A DNA stretch of 64,000 nucleotides from Phascolomyces articulosus (taxonomy: Eukaryota > Mucoromycota > Mucoromycetes > Mucorales > Lichtheimiaceae), in NCBI GenBank assembly GCA_025677815.1, contig JAIXMP010000016.1, positions 930,001 through 994,000 of the forward strand, given 5' to 3'. Below the pieces are notes generated by a model. It was not told the DNA's origin, searched no databases, and saw nothing but the letters and a program-made list of their open reading frames with translations. Of this stretch, positions 1 through 12,700 are shown in pieces. Numbering within the stretch: position 1 is the first letter of the stretch; each line of letters opens with the position of its first letter. Position numbers and translations under genes: made by a program.

Positions 1-1592
1 TGCCTTATGCGTTCGTGTTGATGTCTTGGATGTAGGTGATGAGGTAGATGTTGGATTATGACTGGTCAAGTTGAAGTTGGTTTGAATATTATGGTCAAAG
101 CGGGTCGATGCAATGTCAGGTACATTCATAATATGAGAACGTTGACTAATAAGCATATCGTTTGGATTAAATCCTGTGTTAGTGGGTGTTGTCGAAGGTG
201 GCATACCCATCATTACATCCGTTTGATTGGCTGTCATCAAATCACTGTATAATCCAGTTGTTGCTGATCCATCGGTTGGCATGATGGGATGAGAACGAAC
301 ATACATGTCATGGTCTTGTGAAGATGGGTATAATCCCCCTAAACCATTCATATCAGGTGCCGGAGAATTGTCATAGGAAGATAACATATGCTGCGTTGTT
401 GTATTATCATAACATCCAAGACCGTACATATCAGTAGCTGTCGTTGTGGGTGTAGAATCCATCATAATGGCATCTTGATCCGTTGTAGGTGGAATATTTT
501 GTGATAGACGTTCCAACCAAGTATTGATATCTGCTAATTCTTGATCACTCGTCACGTTGACACTTAAATCAGCTGGGCTTACTGCACCAGCATCAAGCAT
601 ACCCTGTAATACATTCAGCTGATCTGCAACACCTATAATTACATGTACCAAAAAAGGAAAATGTGAGAAATTATAATATAAACTTGAAGGATGGAAAAGA
701 AGGGGGAGGGGATGAATATATATTTGAAATAATCAAATAATGAAATGTTACCTTGATTGTATTCTGGTGGTGTATCCATAGTAGGGAATATCATATTTGA
801 AAGAAGTTGGTCGGGTGAATGCTGTTGTAATGGTTGCTGAAATTGCAATTGTTGCTGTTGCTGTTGTTGATTATCAAATGGAGGTGTATTATATAAATGT
901 TGTGATGGGACAGTGGGTGGTTTACGATTATAATCAATAGGACTATTAAAATGATCAGAAGCGGATGTTGCGGGAGAAATACTGTTGCTATGATGATGAA
1001 TCCAACTTAAACTATCGTCTTCTGAATAAATGCTTTGTGGAGGGGAAACAGGGACACCTGAAATGTGGTTACGGTCTTTGACCGGTGAAAGTAATCCCAT
1101 ATCGGGTTGTCTCGGTGGAGTCAAAGGTTGCATGATTTTTGATGAAGGTCGGCTGTTACTGGTAGTAGACGACGTAGTGGATCGTTCTTCATTATGAATT
1201 TTTTCATGTTTTTTCAAATCCTGAGGTCTTTTGAATGATTTATCACAAAACTATTATACAAATTAAATAAAAGAAAAAGTCAGAGAAACAGAAATGATAA
1301 ATGTGTTTAAAACCTTATATCTATAAAGTAAAATACTTACACTACAGTGGTGAGGTTTCAGAGGAACGTGGACTCGTAAATGACTAGTGATATGGTCTCT
1401 TTTCACCACACTCACATCGCATTGATCCCAATGACAAGTTAAACATAAGTTGCCAGTGGATTTACGACCTACATGGTCGTTTGTAAGATGACTATAAAGT
1501 AATTCTGCATCTGTATAAGTCTTGGCACAATTAGCCCAATGACAAGTAAAAACATTAGATTCCATTGTTGTAAAGTCAGAAGCAATGTCCAT
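1..1592 (-). CDS. pacC/rim101: PacC/Rim101-type C2H2 zinc-finger transcription factor (3' end beyond window)
   Basis: Predicted exons are 1341-1592, 752-1250 and 1-632, with the frame still open at the left edge. The N-terminus has three C2H2 fingers in the PacC arrangement: the first contains CHWANC, then the linker [12 protein letters not shown] leads to the second (CHWDQC), followed by [20 protein letters not shown], and after the first intron the third finger continues as [19 protein letters not shown]. This GNLC...[12 protein letters not shown]...KRPQDLKKH signature is diagnostic for PacC/Rim101, the ambient-pH regulator that is activated by proteolysis through the Rim/Pal pathway and binds GCCARG. 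The rest is low-complexity Ser/Pro/Gln-rich sequence with a glutamine run near 850. The start at 1592 lies just before the first finger; an extension upstream is not supported. The C-terminal processing region cannot be fully judged because the gene is cut. Confidence 0.93.
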
Positions 1593-1748
1593 TCTTTTTG
1601 TAATTATTTAAAAAAGGAAAGTGATATATAGGTGGAAAGAGAAAGAAGGAGAAGAAAAAAGTGGTTTTTGAGGTGGTTATCGTAGGTATAGTAGTAGTTG
1701 TTGTTGTTGTTGTTGTTGCAGCAGCTGTTATTGCCTTTTTTTATATAT

Positions 1749-2032
1749 GCCAAGAATAAGTTATGTATTTATATATAAAAGAGAATAGAAAGGAAGAAGA
1801 AGAGGATGTTCAAAAAAGCAAGGATATATTTATATATAAAAAATGTGTGTGAGAAGAAGAAAAAAAAGGGTCAAGCGGTCTTGGCATTATTCACTGAGCG
1901 AGATAGCATGCAAAGCAATCCATTTATATCAGTGGCGGTCCTTTGATTTCACTTTTGTGTAACAAACTGGTCGTGGCTGGTGACAAAAGCTGACGATGTG
2001 TGAAACCATTTTCTTCATTATCATTCCTTGGC
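1749..2032. promoter_or_regulatory. Cluster of PacC-type core sites upstream of pacC
   Basis: GCCAAG occurs at 1749-1754, and its reverse complement CTTGGC at 1880-1885 and 2027-2032. Further copies lie at 2885-2890 and 3338-3343. GCCARG is the published core of the PacC binding site. Three copies within 450 bp upstream of a gene for PacC suggest autoregulation, which is inference. Confidence 0.4.
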
Positions 2033-3632
2033 TCTTTTTTTTCATACTTCTTGTATCATGATTCGTAGTAAATAATAAATCATTGAATTGTATCGATATT
2101 ATTTCTATATTATCGTTGTTCTTATTATTAATATTAATATACCAATACTAATATTTGTTAGTATATAATAGATTGTCATCTACTACAATTACTAGTAATA
2201 ACTACTAAACGAAAATTGGCTGGTCCAGTGATGATGAAACTGATGTTTATTACTGACTATTTTTGAGTTATAAATAATGAATGGGTGGTACGAACCAAAT
2301 CTTGTTATATTATCTACTAGCTAATGGATCAATTTATTACTACTGCTGTTATTCTAATAATTGCTACCTGCACCACCGCAACCTATACTATATTATAGAC
2401 TTCAATTATATACGAATTTATAAAAGTATTATAATTGTAATATGAACCAAGTATTTCATTCCATTTATAATCGTTGTTATGGTTACAATATTTGCTGAGC
2501 AACAATCAAAATGTACATAATTAAAAAAAAAAGATCCGTCCCATTTTTTTTTTTTTTTACTCCAAACACATATAATAATAACACGCCAAGAGTTTTCGCA
2601 GGATTACCAATTTTTACATTCATGGCGTCACCATCATCATCATTCAACAAAGACAATAACAACAAAATGGACTTTAATACGAGATTTATTTATAGAACAC
2701 CGGTTTAATAAACACCTAATAAATAAATAGAATTTTGTCATAAATAAAAATATTCGCCACAACTGTATTTAAGTAAATCAAGGATAAGGTGGCAGATTTC
2801 ATTGACTTGTCGTTTCGTGTAACAATTCATTCTTACTGATTATTTTTATCATGATCAATTGAATTCACTCATTCATTTAAACAGCTTGGCATCTTTTATT
2901 TATCATTCAATAGAATAATACAAAAGTATAGTAAAAATTCTTATATACTATACAGTTACACTATACCAAAGAAATTCAGTCAAAACAAAAATAACTATGA
3001 TGTATCACTCCTACGTACCCCCCCCCAATTCAAAGGGCAGAAAGGCTCATCTTATATAGCAACAACTACTACATTTTTATTATAAACTTTATATTGTTGA
3101 AGAAGCTTATATAGAAAAAATGAAACATATATGCTATCTATTTAACAACAGTACTACTTTTTTAAATTGAAATTACTATTTCACAGCAAAAAGTAATTGG
3201 GACGTATATTGTATTACATATATCATGACCCATTTTTTAAGGTTAAATGATCGTCGTTTTCGTTACTCTTTGTTGTGGATGTACCGTCTCTTCGGTAAAT
3301 TATAAAAACGCATGCGTTTAAATATTTATTTGGAATTGCCAAGAAATAAATAAATTCTTTGTGTAAGCTTATTATGGACCATGCGCCGATTGATTCCTTT
3401 CTTTCTTTCCCTTTCTAACGCAGCATCCTAATTATTTTCTCCCTAATATTGTTTTTTCAATAGTTCTTTGATTTAACCAAAGGAGAGATTATGTATCTGT
3501 CCCTAGTTTTCAAAGTAATAATAATAATTGTTTACGGAGTATGAAAACTTCAGTCATATGCTATATTATAAGAATATGAATAAGATGGGCATGTCAAATC
3601 GCGAATCTTTGTAGTTGAACAATATCAAACAA

Positions 3633-3667
3633 GGGAGGGGAGGGAGGGGAGGGAGGGGAGGGAGGGG
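3633..3667 (+). repeat. Perfect G-rich tandem repeat (9-bp unit GGGAGGGGA), G-quadruplex candidate
   Basis: The + strand carries four units of GGGAGGGGA (the last lacks its final A). That gives eight consecutive runs of three or four G's separated by single A's. It sits in AT-rich DNA well away from coding sequence. Eight G-runs with 1-nt loops is a textbook G-quadruplex-forming pattern. Confidence 0.9.
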
Positions 3668-4840
3668 ATATCTTGTTGGAAATAGAAGGAAGAAAAGGAG
3701 AAAGAAGTGAGCAGAAAGTACTAAAATAAAATAATTCGGAAGAGAAGCCGAATGGGTGACAGTTTGACAGGTTTCCATTTTATTATTTACTATTACGTAT
3801 CATTATATAAGCCTTTAATCCTATATATAAGCAAAATACATAATAATTCTCGACAGGAAAGAAAATGACTCAAGGGCATGACCACACATAATATATCGTA
3901 TGTATAAAGATTTTCTTACTTTTTTTCTCCTGGTTTTGGATACAGTACTTTTGATTCATACTTGCCAAAACTACGTCAATTACCTAGTTAGACGTTTGTT
4001 GTTTTTTTTTATCACACCTGATATTGATGTCAATAAAGGCATTATTATTGTTATTATTATTACTAAAAGTCGTTTTAAACTAGTTACTTTTCATTTCCAT
4101 AGGATGCTAAAAAACCATATAACATTTGGTACTGTTGAGTATTTCTAAAGTGGCTGTGATTGTTCTATCTTATTATAGTAAAAAAAAGTAAGCTGAGCAA
4201 ACTTGTCTTTAAACGTTCTTTTGTTTTTCAGTACTGAAATTACTGTTTATTATTATCAAATAGTATTTTAATATGAAAATAGAGAAGGAAGAACCATACC
4301 ATCCTATAATGGTAATTTGGATAATCCAGACTTGATTAGATTGTTGGAGGGTAAAACATAAACACCTTTTTTACAAGGTCATTTAAATGGCACATTAGTA
4401 TATTATGTACTTTCTTTCTTCAGATCATGGACAGGAAGTAGCTCTATATAAAAGCTACGTAAGTATATAATATATATACTGCTTTCTAAATTGATTTATT
4501 GAATGATACGGTTTACTAAAATAAGTATTGTTCTATAATTAATACTATGCATGAACAATTACACTGAAATCTCTTAAATACTCGTTAGCAAGTATATGTT
4601 CGGTATCATATTTTCTAATAACAATAGAGTAGCTAGTTGGATACATTACTCCATATTCTCATGTTGAATGAGATCATAATAATAAACAATAGTGGTTTTC
4701 GTTTCTTGATATAATATTACAAAGTATTAGCTACTTTAGTTTTAGGAGTAAATTAATTGATAAGAAAATAACTTTGCTCACCATTGACCACATTTTTACC
4801 CCAGCTACTTTTTTTTTTGACAGAAAGAAGAGCGCGCGTT

Positions 4841-6943
4841 ATGGACACACTCCAAGATGTTTTCGAAGGTGCTACAACAATTGAAGAAAATGCCATTCAT
4901 TTCTCGGTGTTTTTTCCTACTGTTTCCGATCTCAATACAATGATAGATCGTGTACAAGAATTATTGGCCATGATTCGATCGTTGATCCAACCATATACCA
5001 ACAATTACTTGTGGCAAAAAGATCAGTTTCATTTAGTCATGGTTCATGATGAATCCAAAGGTAAAGATCGAAATTTACAGATTGTGTATATAAAAAAAGA
5101 AGAGAAAGAATTAAAAGAATCTTTTTTTTTCCAAAGATCCTAGTTATCCTTATGTTCATGGCATTACACGATTTGGTGATTGCATACATGACGAATGGTT
5201 TATTGTATTCTTATTACGACTTATTACTGAAAAGATACCAGATACTGTCGCCACATTATATGATAACGATGGTGATGTATTACTGATTGAAGCTGCCATG
5301 CATTTACCAGAATGGCTTGATCCAAGCAATAGTCAACATAGGGTTGGATTATATCAAGGCCAAGTTCATATTATACCCATGCCACGGACACCAGCCGATT
5401 TGATACAAGTCCCTGCCACGGAGCTCACACAAACGCGCGCCATCGATATCATTCGTAACCCACGTATTGAAACACTGGCCGAGAAATCCATTCAAGAATC
5501 CATTCAAGCACGTCAAGTGACTCAAGATGAACGTCATCATGCCAAATGTACTTTACCTTCCCATGCCGCTTTTGTCCTTTTACAACAACCTCAACTTTTA
5601 CCATTAGCTGTCGAAGCGTTTTATCTACGTGACCCGATTGGTTTAAAAGCATGCAGTAAAATGCAACAATTCCCACCCATCGATTCAGTAACAACAACTA
5701 TTACATTTACAAAGACAACGTATGCACAAACCGTCAGTCAAAAGTTTTATCCACCCAAACCTTTTCGATTACCACCACCCAGTAATAAACGATCGTTTGC
5801 CATGGCAGAATTAGGGATGAAGGTGGCATGTGGATTGGAAATGCTTTATCATCAACAACAAGAACAGTCCATTAATAACGATAATCGTGATGTGAGTGAA
5901 GATCCAAAATACAAGCAATTTCTTGCACGGTTAACACGACTCGGTTATTTCCGACAAGAACGACCTGGATCCAAATTGTATCGTGCATTAGAACAACAAG
6001 CACAACAACAATATCGAGAATTGCGGTCGGATATCGATGATCCAGAAACATTTTCTGGAAGCCAACTCTTTTCTAATCCACATCAAACCATTGACGACAT
6101 ATTATCGAATTATTCAGAAAAATCTCTTGATGAACTGTTAAAAGCCAATCCAGATATTCAAGACAGTGATGACTGGATGCATGTGGATCCACAGCAATTA
6201 GAGGATTTATTGAATCAAAGAATGGGTCAAATGCAGAGTGGTGTGATGGCAGACATTGAACGAGAGATTAATAATGAACAAGAACAAGAACCTAATGTGG
6301 ATTTGGATAAAATGATGTCTCAATTTGAAAAATTTATTGAAGGCAGCAAAAGCGGTCTGGATGGTGTTAATTTTCCAGGGTAGGTGTTTTTTTTCCGGGA
6401 CGAGGGAACTGAGTCATTATTATTTTGCTAACGGATATTATATGAATATATAGAGAGGAGGAAGATGACGATGGCGATGAAAGTGAAAACGATGATGAAT
6501 ACGAAGGTGATGAAGATGTGGATGCATCACTTTCATTTGATACTGAACGATTTATGAATATACTGACAAGTGTTTTGGGACCAACACCTGCTGTGTATGA
6601 TCCACTTGTTAGCAAGCAACATCAGCAGCACACTATACCTAAAAAAGAACAAGGAGATGATGATGAGGAAGGAGAAGATATTATCAAACAAATGGATGAA
6701 GAAATTTATGCACAGGATAAAATTACAGCATCCTTTGCCAAAGAAAATGAAGATGAAGATGCACCCGTAGATATCAATCTTAATCTAGTGAAAAATATCT
6801 TGGAAAGTTATAAAAGTCAACAAGGCCTTCCTGGTCCGGCTGGTAACATTTTAGGTCAATTTGGTATTGTTCTTCCAGCAGATCAAGAAGAAGAGGAAGA
6901 GGAAGAACCAACACACGATAATAAAAATGTACATAAAAAGTAG
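4841..6943 (+). CDS. ECD: Ecdysoneless/SGT1 family protein (ECD)
   Basis: Exons 4841-5060, 5137-6379 and 6454-6943 give about 650 residues. Family hallmarks are visible in order: FGDCIHDEWFIVFLLRLIT, then IEAAMHLPEWLDP, then HIIPMPRTPADL, then FYLRDPIGLKAC, then TFTKTTYAQ and PPPSNKRSFAMAELGMKVACG. The C-terminal third is strongly acidic (Asp/Glu runs around the third exon), as in animal ECD. ECD proteins act in pre-mRNA splicing through PRPF8 and in transcription and cell-cycle control; fungal members complement glycolytic-gene regulator defects in yeast (knowledge of the family). The ATG at 4841 was chosen because the preceding TTTTTTTGACAG looks like non-coding sequence. An in-frame ATG at 4784 would add 19 residues of unlikely composition. 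Confidence 0.93.
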
Positions 6944-7260
6944 ATAGTAATAATGATAATGATAAATAATATATTTTATTCTGTAAATAGATACAATTAT
7001 TTGTTATTAAGAACGAAAAAAAGGAAAAGAACTACTACATGGTACACAGATTATAAGTTGGATGAAGAGAGGGAATTCTTTGGATTTTTAGATCGGGTTA
7101 TAAGACGGTTTTTTTTTTGTTCTGTAGCTTTATACAAATGGGTTGAGTGGGAGGATGTAAAGACCGGGAAAAAAGTGATTTTTTGTTGTTTTGGAGGAAT
7201 ATGACAAAAAAAGTAATAGGTAGAAATAGGTGAAAATAAGGAGATATAGATGGGTTTTTT
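6944..7260. other. Convergent 3' intergenic region
   Basis: About 320 bp lie between the tail-to-tail ECD and arrestin genes. It contains AATAAT/ATAAAT-like A-rich stretches suitable for 3' end formation on both strands. Nothing else was recognised. Confidence 0.6.
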
Positions 7261-9734
7261 TTAGTAATGTCCACGAGCACGTCTTGCTCTTTCTTCTTTC
7301 TTCTTTTTCTTTTCAATAATACGTAATAAATCACCATCATCATCTGAATCGTCCGAATCATCACTCGATAATGGAATTTGGTTGTTGTTATTCGTATTAT
7401 TATTGGATTCCGTTTCACTATCCGTCGAATCGTCATAAAATGAATAATCATAGTTTCGATGGGGCATGCGAGGTTTTGACTGTACATTATTGACAGGAGA
7501 ACGTTGATTGGTATATCCATAATTGGATGAAGAACTAGGAAGAGGTTGAAGAACATGAGTGGGTACATTGATGGTGGTAGTAGTGGAATTATAATCATTC
7601 GATGTTTGTCGAGTTTGGTATTGTTGTTGGTAGGATGTCGTACGTGGGTACGGTTGTTGCTGTTGAGCATAATCAAAGTTACTTGTTGCATCATAATAAG
7701 AAGTGCGATTATTGTTATTAGTATTAGTAGTAGTATTAGTATTGGGACGTATAGTTGAGAACACACTGCCACTAGGTGTAGCAGATGGAGGAGGAATAGG
7801 TGGATTATTGAGAAGATCAGGGGTAGAAGAAGAGCGATTAAGATAAGTTTGACTGCCAGCGGTCACAATAATATTACGTCCAGCGGATGAATAATAAGCA
7901 TCGGGTGTAGTCAAGTTTGTGCTTGCTGATGTATTACGAGATAATGTGGGTGAACGTTGGTCATACGATTGACTTGAACGCCAAGATCTTTCAGAGCCTT
8001 GTGAACGTCTTGAAGAATGAGATGCATTGGAATCAGAACGTACAACCCCTCCTGCCTGTTGATCATTGATATGTGTATTACGAAGTGTCAATGTGACTGT
8101 AGATGCTGATCCAACCGAAAGCATCGAACTGGATACATTGCGTCGATGCTGCGGTTGATATGTCGTCGAAGATTTTGATTGTGTTGGTTGTGGAGGGGGT
8201 GGTAACGAAAAGTCAGAATCACGTCGAATAATATCATCATCGTCTGAATCGCTTACGACACGATCTTCCTCGTAATAGTCATCATCATCCTCATCATCAA
8301 TAGGAACGTCTGCTTTTGGCCACGTACCAATGACAATAGGCATTTCTAAACATTGGGATTCAACCGTCTTTTTCTTTTCGAGATAAAGACGGATAAGTAT
8401 CTTGTAATGAATGTCAATCACTTTATCCTTGTATCGAATCGTTGGTGGTGTGGATGTTGGAATCAAGATTTGTGAATTGATCGCTTGCGAGAAGTTGTAA
8501 GGTCCAATAATATTGATATCATGATCCACTGATTTTAAAACATCCTCTTTTCCAAATGTATTCCTGGTGGGGAAAAAGACATATATCAGCCACTTTCCAT
8601 ATATACACCTTCAAAGGTACCCTTTTTTTTAGTTTATCCCCATCCACCTCTCCAAATATATCGCATCCATGTTTCCCCTCTAATAATAATATTTACTTGT
8701 TTGTACGAATATCCACTTTACGAATAAGATCCACTCTTAGTGCTTTTTCACGAGTAAATGATTCATAATGATTAAAAACAATACTAAGCTTGACAAGATC
8801 GCCTGATATAAATATATTCAATTTTAGTAAAAAAGACATGCGAACAACTGCCAAAAAAGGAAACGTCTTTACCTCTCGTAAAGCCAAACTTTGGCATAGA
8901 GACCCTGAGCTGGCATTGTTGATGCCGCTTGGATATTTGTGGTATTACGAAATCAAGGCTTTGTTCCTGTATCTTATTGTACTGTGGAGATTGTACATCA
9001 ACGAATTCCAAGATAGGAACTGTATATTCAGATTTGGCACATAAAGATTCAGGGACCATTGGTCGATCATGGATCGCGGTCAACAAGTATCGAATACGTG
9101 CTTTTCGTTTACCAAACTATAAATATATATTTTTAATTAGTTAATACTATTTACCACACACTTGTTTTCAATTTATCCTCCTCTTTCATTGTTCTCGTTG
9201 TTATTCAAAATATTCTCGATAAACTAAAATTCACTTTTTCTTTTTCCATAAACCCTACATTTTTTTTTAAAAAAAAGTTCCCCTCTTATACATATTTTCA
9301 ATAAACAAAAAAAACGAACCTCCATAGCACTTGGCAAATCATCTGGAACGACAAACTCGAAATCAAAATTATGTTGTTTTGCATCTAATACATGCGTTTT
9401 GCCACGATCGTTCGATACTGCAATTGTTACCGTCTTTTGAAAAAGTATAATGGTTTCTTTATCTTTGATCGATAAAAACACCTCACCCGTAAATCTTAAC
9501 GTGATGTGGTTCGTTTTTGTTGGACTTTTTGGGTGTATAATGACCACGCCTAATATGATATAAATCACCATTTTTTTCTTTTTTTAATATATCTATACCC
9601 TATAATTGTCCATGAGACATTGTATTGAAAAGAATAATTCTTTTACCTTTGATTGTTTCGCCAGGAAAATAGAATTTCTCTTCATTGAGACGAATGTCAA
9701 TAGTTTTACTGTTGCCTTTGGTAAGATGCCTCAT
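7261..9734 (-). CDS. Alpha-arrestin (arrestin N and C domain) protein
   Basis: Five exons (9647-9734, 9320-9549, 8873-9116, 8697-8802, 7261-8563) join in frame to about 656 residues. The N-terminal half is an arrestin fold. It starts IDIRLNEEKFYFPGETIKG and continues with a strand-rich segment (THVLDAKQHNFDFEFVVPDDLPSAME). Next comes KARIRYLLTAIHDRP, the typical arrestin HxIRYxLxA region, and then the C-domain (LVKLSIVFNHYESF, IHYKILIRLYLEKKK). The C-terminal 250 residues are disordered, with acidic Asp runs and Ser/Asn/Gln-rich sequence. Fungal alpha-arrestins link Rsp5/Nedd4 ubiquitin ligases to membrane transporters through PPxY motifs; no PPxY is visible here, so the exact role is open. 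The gene is convergent with ECD. Confidence 0.87.
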
Positions 9735-12700
9735 AAACGGCGTTTTTCTCTTTTATAATATCGTAAAAAAAAAGTATAATATATATTTAAAATAGAAAAA
9801 GAATTAAAATGGGGTTTCTTTTTTTTGCCTTAATGTTCTTTCTTCAACTCGCTTTTTTGGCACACACACACAATAAACAAAAGCGAGAGAGAGAAAGAAA
9901 TAAATTTTGCACACAAAGAAGGAAGGAAGAAAGAAAAATGAGATTTATTATTATGATGATTGACTAAAATAAACTCCAGTTTTATATCAGAGCCAAGCTA
10001 ATATTTTTCCATATTCAAACAAAATTTTACCATAAAAGTGGGCGAGACTCTTTTTTTTTTGTTCAACAATATTTAGTTTTAGCTGTAACCTTTACCCTTT
10101 TTTTCCCCAAACGGTTGGATTATAGCTCAATATATATATATATATATATATATCTTCTTTATTATTATAAGAAAAAAAAACAAGAAAAGACTTACCCAAG
10201 CCTTCTTTATTTATAATAAAAAACATCAACGTCGTTCGAGTGCGCAGCCATCATGGTTTGGGTGGTGTTACATTAACAATAACTTTAATCGTTTTGTGTT
10301 CAAATTTCTCATATATTTTATATAATACTTAATAAAGGTGATAAAGAATAAATAATAGGTTGGTGATTGATGGATATTAGATTATTAGTATAACTTTGAC
10401 AGGCTTGGTTCCTGAGTGTGTGTGTTCATTTGTGTAGTACCTGGATAATAGGTTTGTCTTTTTTTGATCATTGCTTGGCGTATTTAAATGAACTGCTTTT
10501 GTTACCAAGGTTTTCCACACCTTTTTATTCTTCTAGCTTCTTTTATTTCTTTTCCCTGTGCTCCACTTCCACTCTTACTCTTGGCTTCTCCTTTTCGTAA
10601 TAACTACAAAAAATACCCTATTACCAGGGTTACATACACAACTTTTTTTATTCTCCTTTTTTAGGCGTTCTATACGGAGATTACAACTAATACCTTACAA
10701 GGTTAATTGAAAAATCGAAAGGCGCGCAGCGCATAAGAACCTAAACCCCATTTTCACCTTCAGCGGAACCAGAATCTCGAAAATGTCTATTTTTGGGGGG
10801 GAGAAGATACAGGCTTGTTTTTCACACATTTAGTAATATAGCTAAAAAGAAAATATATATTTCTATCTTATTTAAATAGAGGTTTTATTGGAAAATGACG
10901 CGGATATTGTTGTGGAAGATTGAATTGACATGCACCTATAGCCATATTATATTTATATCTGTATACCATAGCTCTTTTTTGATTTTGATATTATTGCTAC
11001 TAAACACTTACATCAAGAAATCTGGATAGGTAAGATAAATAAAAGATATGCTTATGTTTGGGGAACATCTCTTATATTCTTGTGGACGATGCTGCTATAC
11101 AAAATAATAAAGAAAAATACAAGCAAATATTTTTTCTATACGTACAATGAAAAAGAGAGTGATTGGCATAGTGGTATAGAACAAAATTTTACGATATTTA
11201 TGCCTTAAAAAAGTTTCATTAGTGCTGAAATGCTATGATACTTATATATCTGACACTGTTTTGTTGATGTCATTTTTTGACTGAGAATCCAATCATTTTT
11301 TTACAGATAGATTTTGTATGAATAATTTTCATGCAGACCGTTCTAAAATGGAGAGCAGTAAATGTTTAATGGTATTATAAAGTTTAAATAACTTTTACTC
11401 CAATCAAGGTTTGGGAAGTATCATTCAATACAATGAAGTCTTCATATGCACGGAGAATATAGAATGTATTTCTTAGTGCCAACATCAATGCAATGATAGT
11501 ATACCAATGCTATATTAAAGAAACACATCATGTAGTCCCTAAACTAATTTACTGAGTATACTCAATTCCTTATATTCACCATGAGAGTTCGCCTTTATCA
11601 AGTCTTCCTGTGTGAATTGAATACAATATTAGGGATATAGCTCATCGGATCTCAATGAAACATAGATGCTGGTTCAGGCGAAGAATTTATATATGCCTTG
11701 GTAAACTAAATCTATAATAAAAAATAACATCGAGAGCCTAGGGATAGAACTTTGTTAAAATCCTCAATATACCATGCTATTCGCTTTTATCACAGCTTGT
11801 TGTCTTCAACTAGAATTTCTAGATGATACGACTGTTGAGTGAACTAGCTGCATGCAACTTCCTCCTCTATTATTGACCCAAAACATGCTGCAATGATCAT
11901 ATAAAAAATATACATAGAATCGCTTTTTCTTTTGCACCTGGAGATGCTATTAAGAACAACAATAGAGCAGTGTGCGATTTAGTGACTCCTAACTTCCATG
12001 AAAGAGAAATATAGACCTAATGCCACTCGCTATAATAATTCAATAGTTTCAGCTACATTCCAATACCATGTATAACGCTCCTTTTCCATAAAGCTTACAT
12101 GAGATATGTCCTTGGTCAGTGTTTGTCATTGTTAATATATTATATAGTAATTTATACTCTTTTTTCCCATAACTTCTATTATTTTTATATACTTTTGAAT
12201 CAATAAGACAAGATACTCTTTGTTGTTACATTTTTGTTGTTGATATTATATCAGTCATTCAACCAATTGTTTTACTGTAGCTCTCTTTTGTTATTCATCA
12301 GCAACGTGCCAAGTCGATATATATAAATCAAGTCTATATCGCAATATGGAAATATCAAATGAGGGTACTAAAAATTGATCACATTTCATTATAATTACAT
12401 TGTTTGCATGAATTGCTTCATCAACCTGCCCGCATCCGTCTTACAGTGTTTGATTACAGATTCCATACCTTGAAGAATAGCCCCCTTCTTTGCCAGTACG
12501 TAATAGTGTGTTCCTTTTGATCAAATAATAGAACTCTCTGTATGTGCTAAGAGAATTGATTATATAAGCATGCTTTTTGCATCCTCGCTTCTTTTTTCAA
12601 GTTATATAAAATACAGAAATGTTGTAGAAAAAATGAGAATAGGATACTGGTAGTTTGATATAACAAAGAAAGTTAGAGAGTTATTTTTGTGTTTATTTGG

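Larger units (their letters stand above)
1593..4840. other. Intergenic region between pacC and the ecdysoneless homologue
   Basis: This 3.2 kb AT-rich stretch separates two divergently transcribed genes and must contain both promoters. It holds CAA/TTG trinucleotide repeats near 1690-1720, the PacC-type sites, a run of nine C's near 3020 and the G-rich tandem repeat at 3633. No tRNA or convincing gene was recognised. A weak exon-like pair at 4272-4350 and 4424-4458 has good splice sites, but no family was recognised. Confidence 0.6.

Noticed and set aside
3566..3778. 70-codon minus-strand open frame with a Pro/Leu repeat
   Set aside because: It is a by-product of reading through the G-rich tandem repeat.
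7098..7772. 224-codon minus-strand frame overlapping the arrestin C-terminus
   Set aside because: Shadow frame of the low-complexity arrestin tail; the arrestin frame is continuous with the conserved domain.
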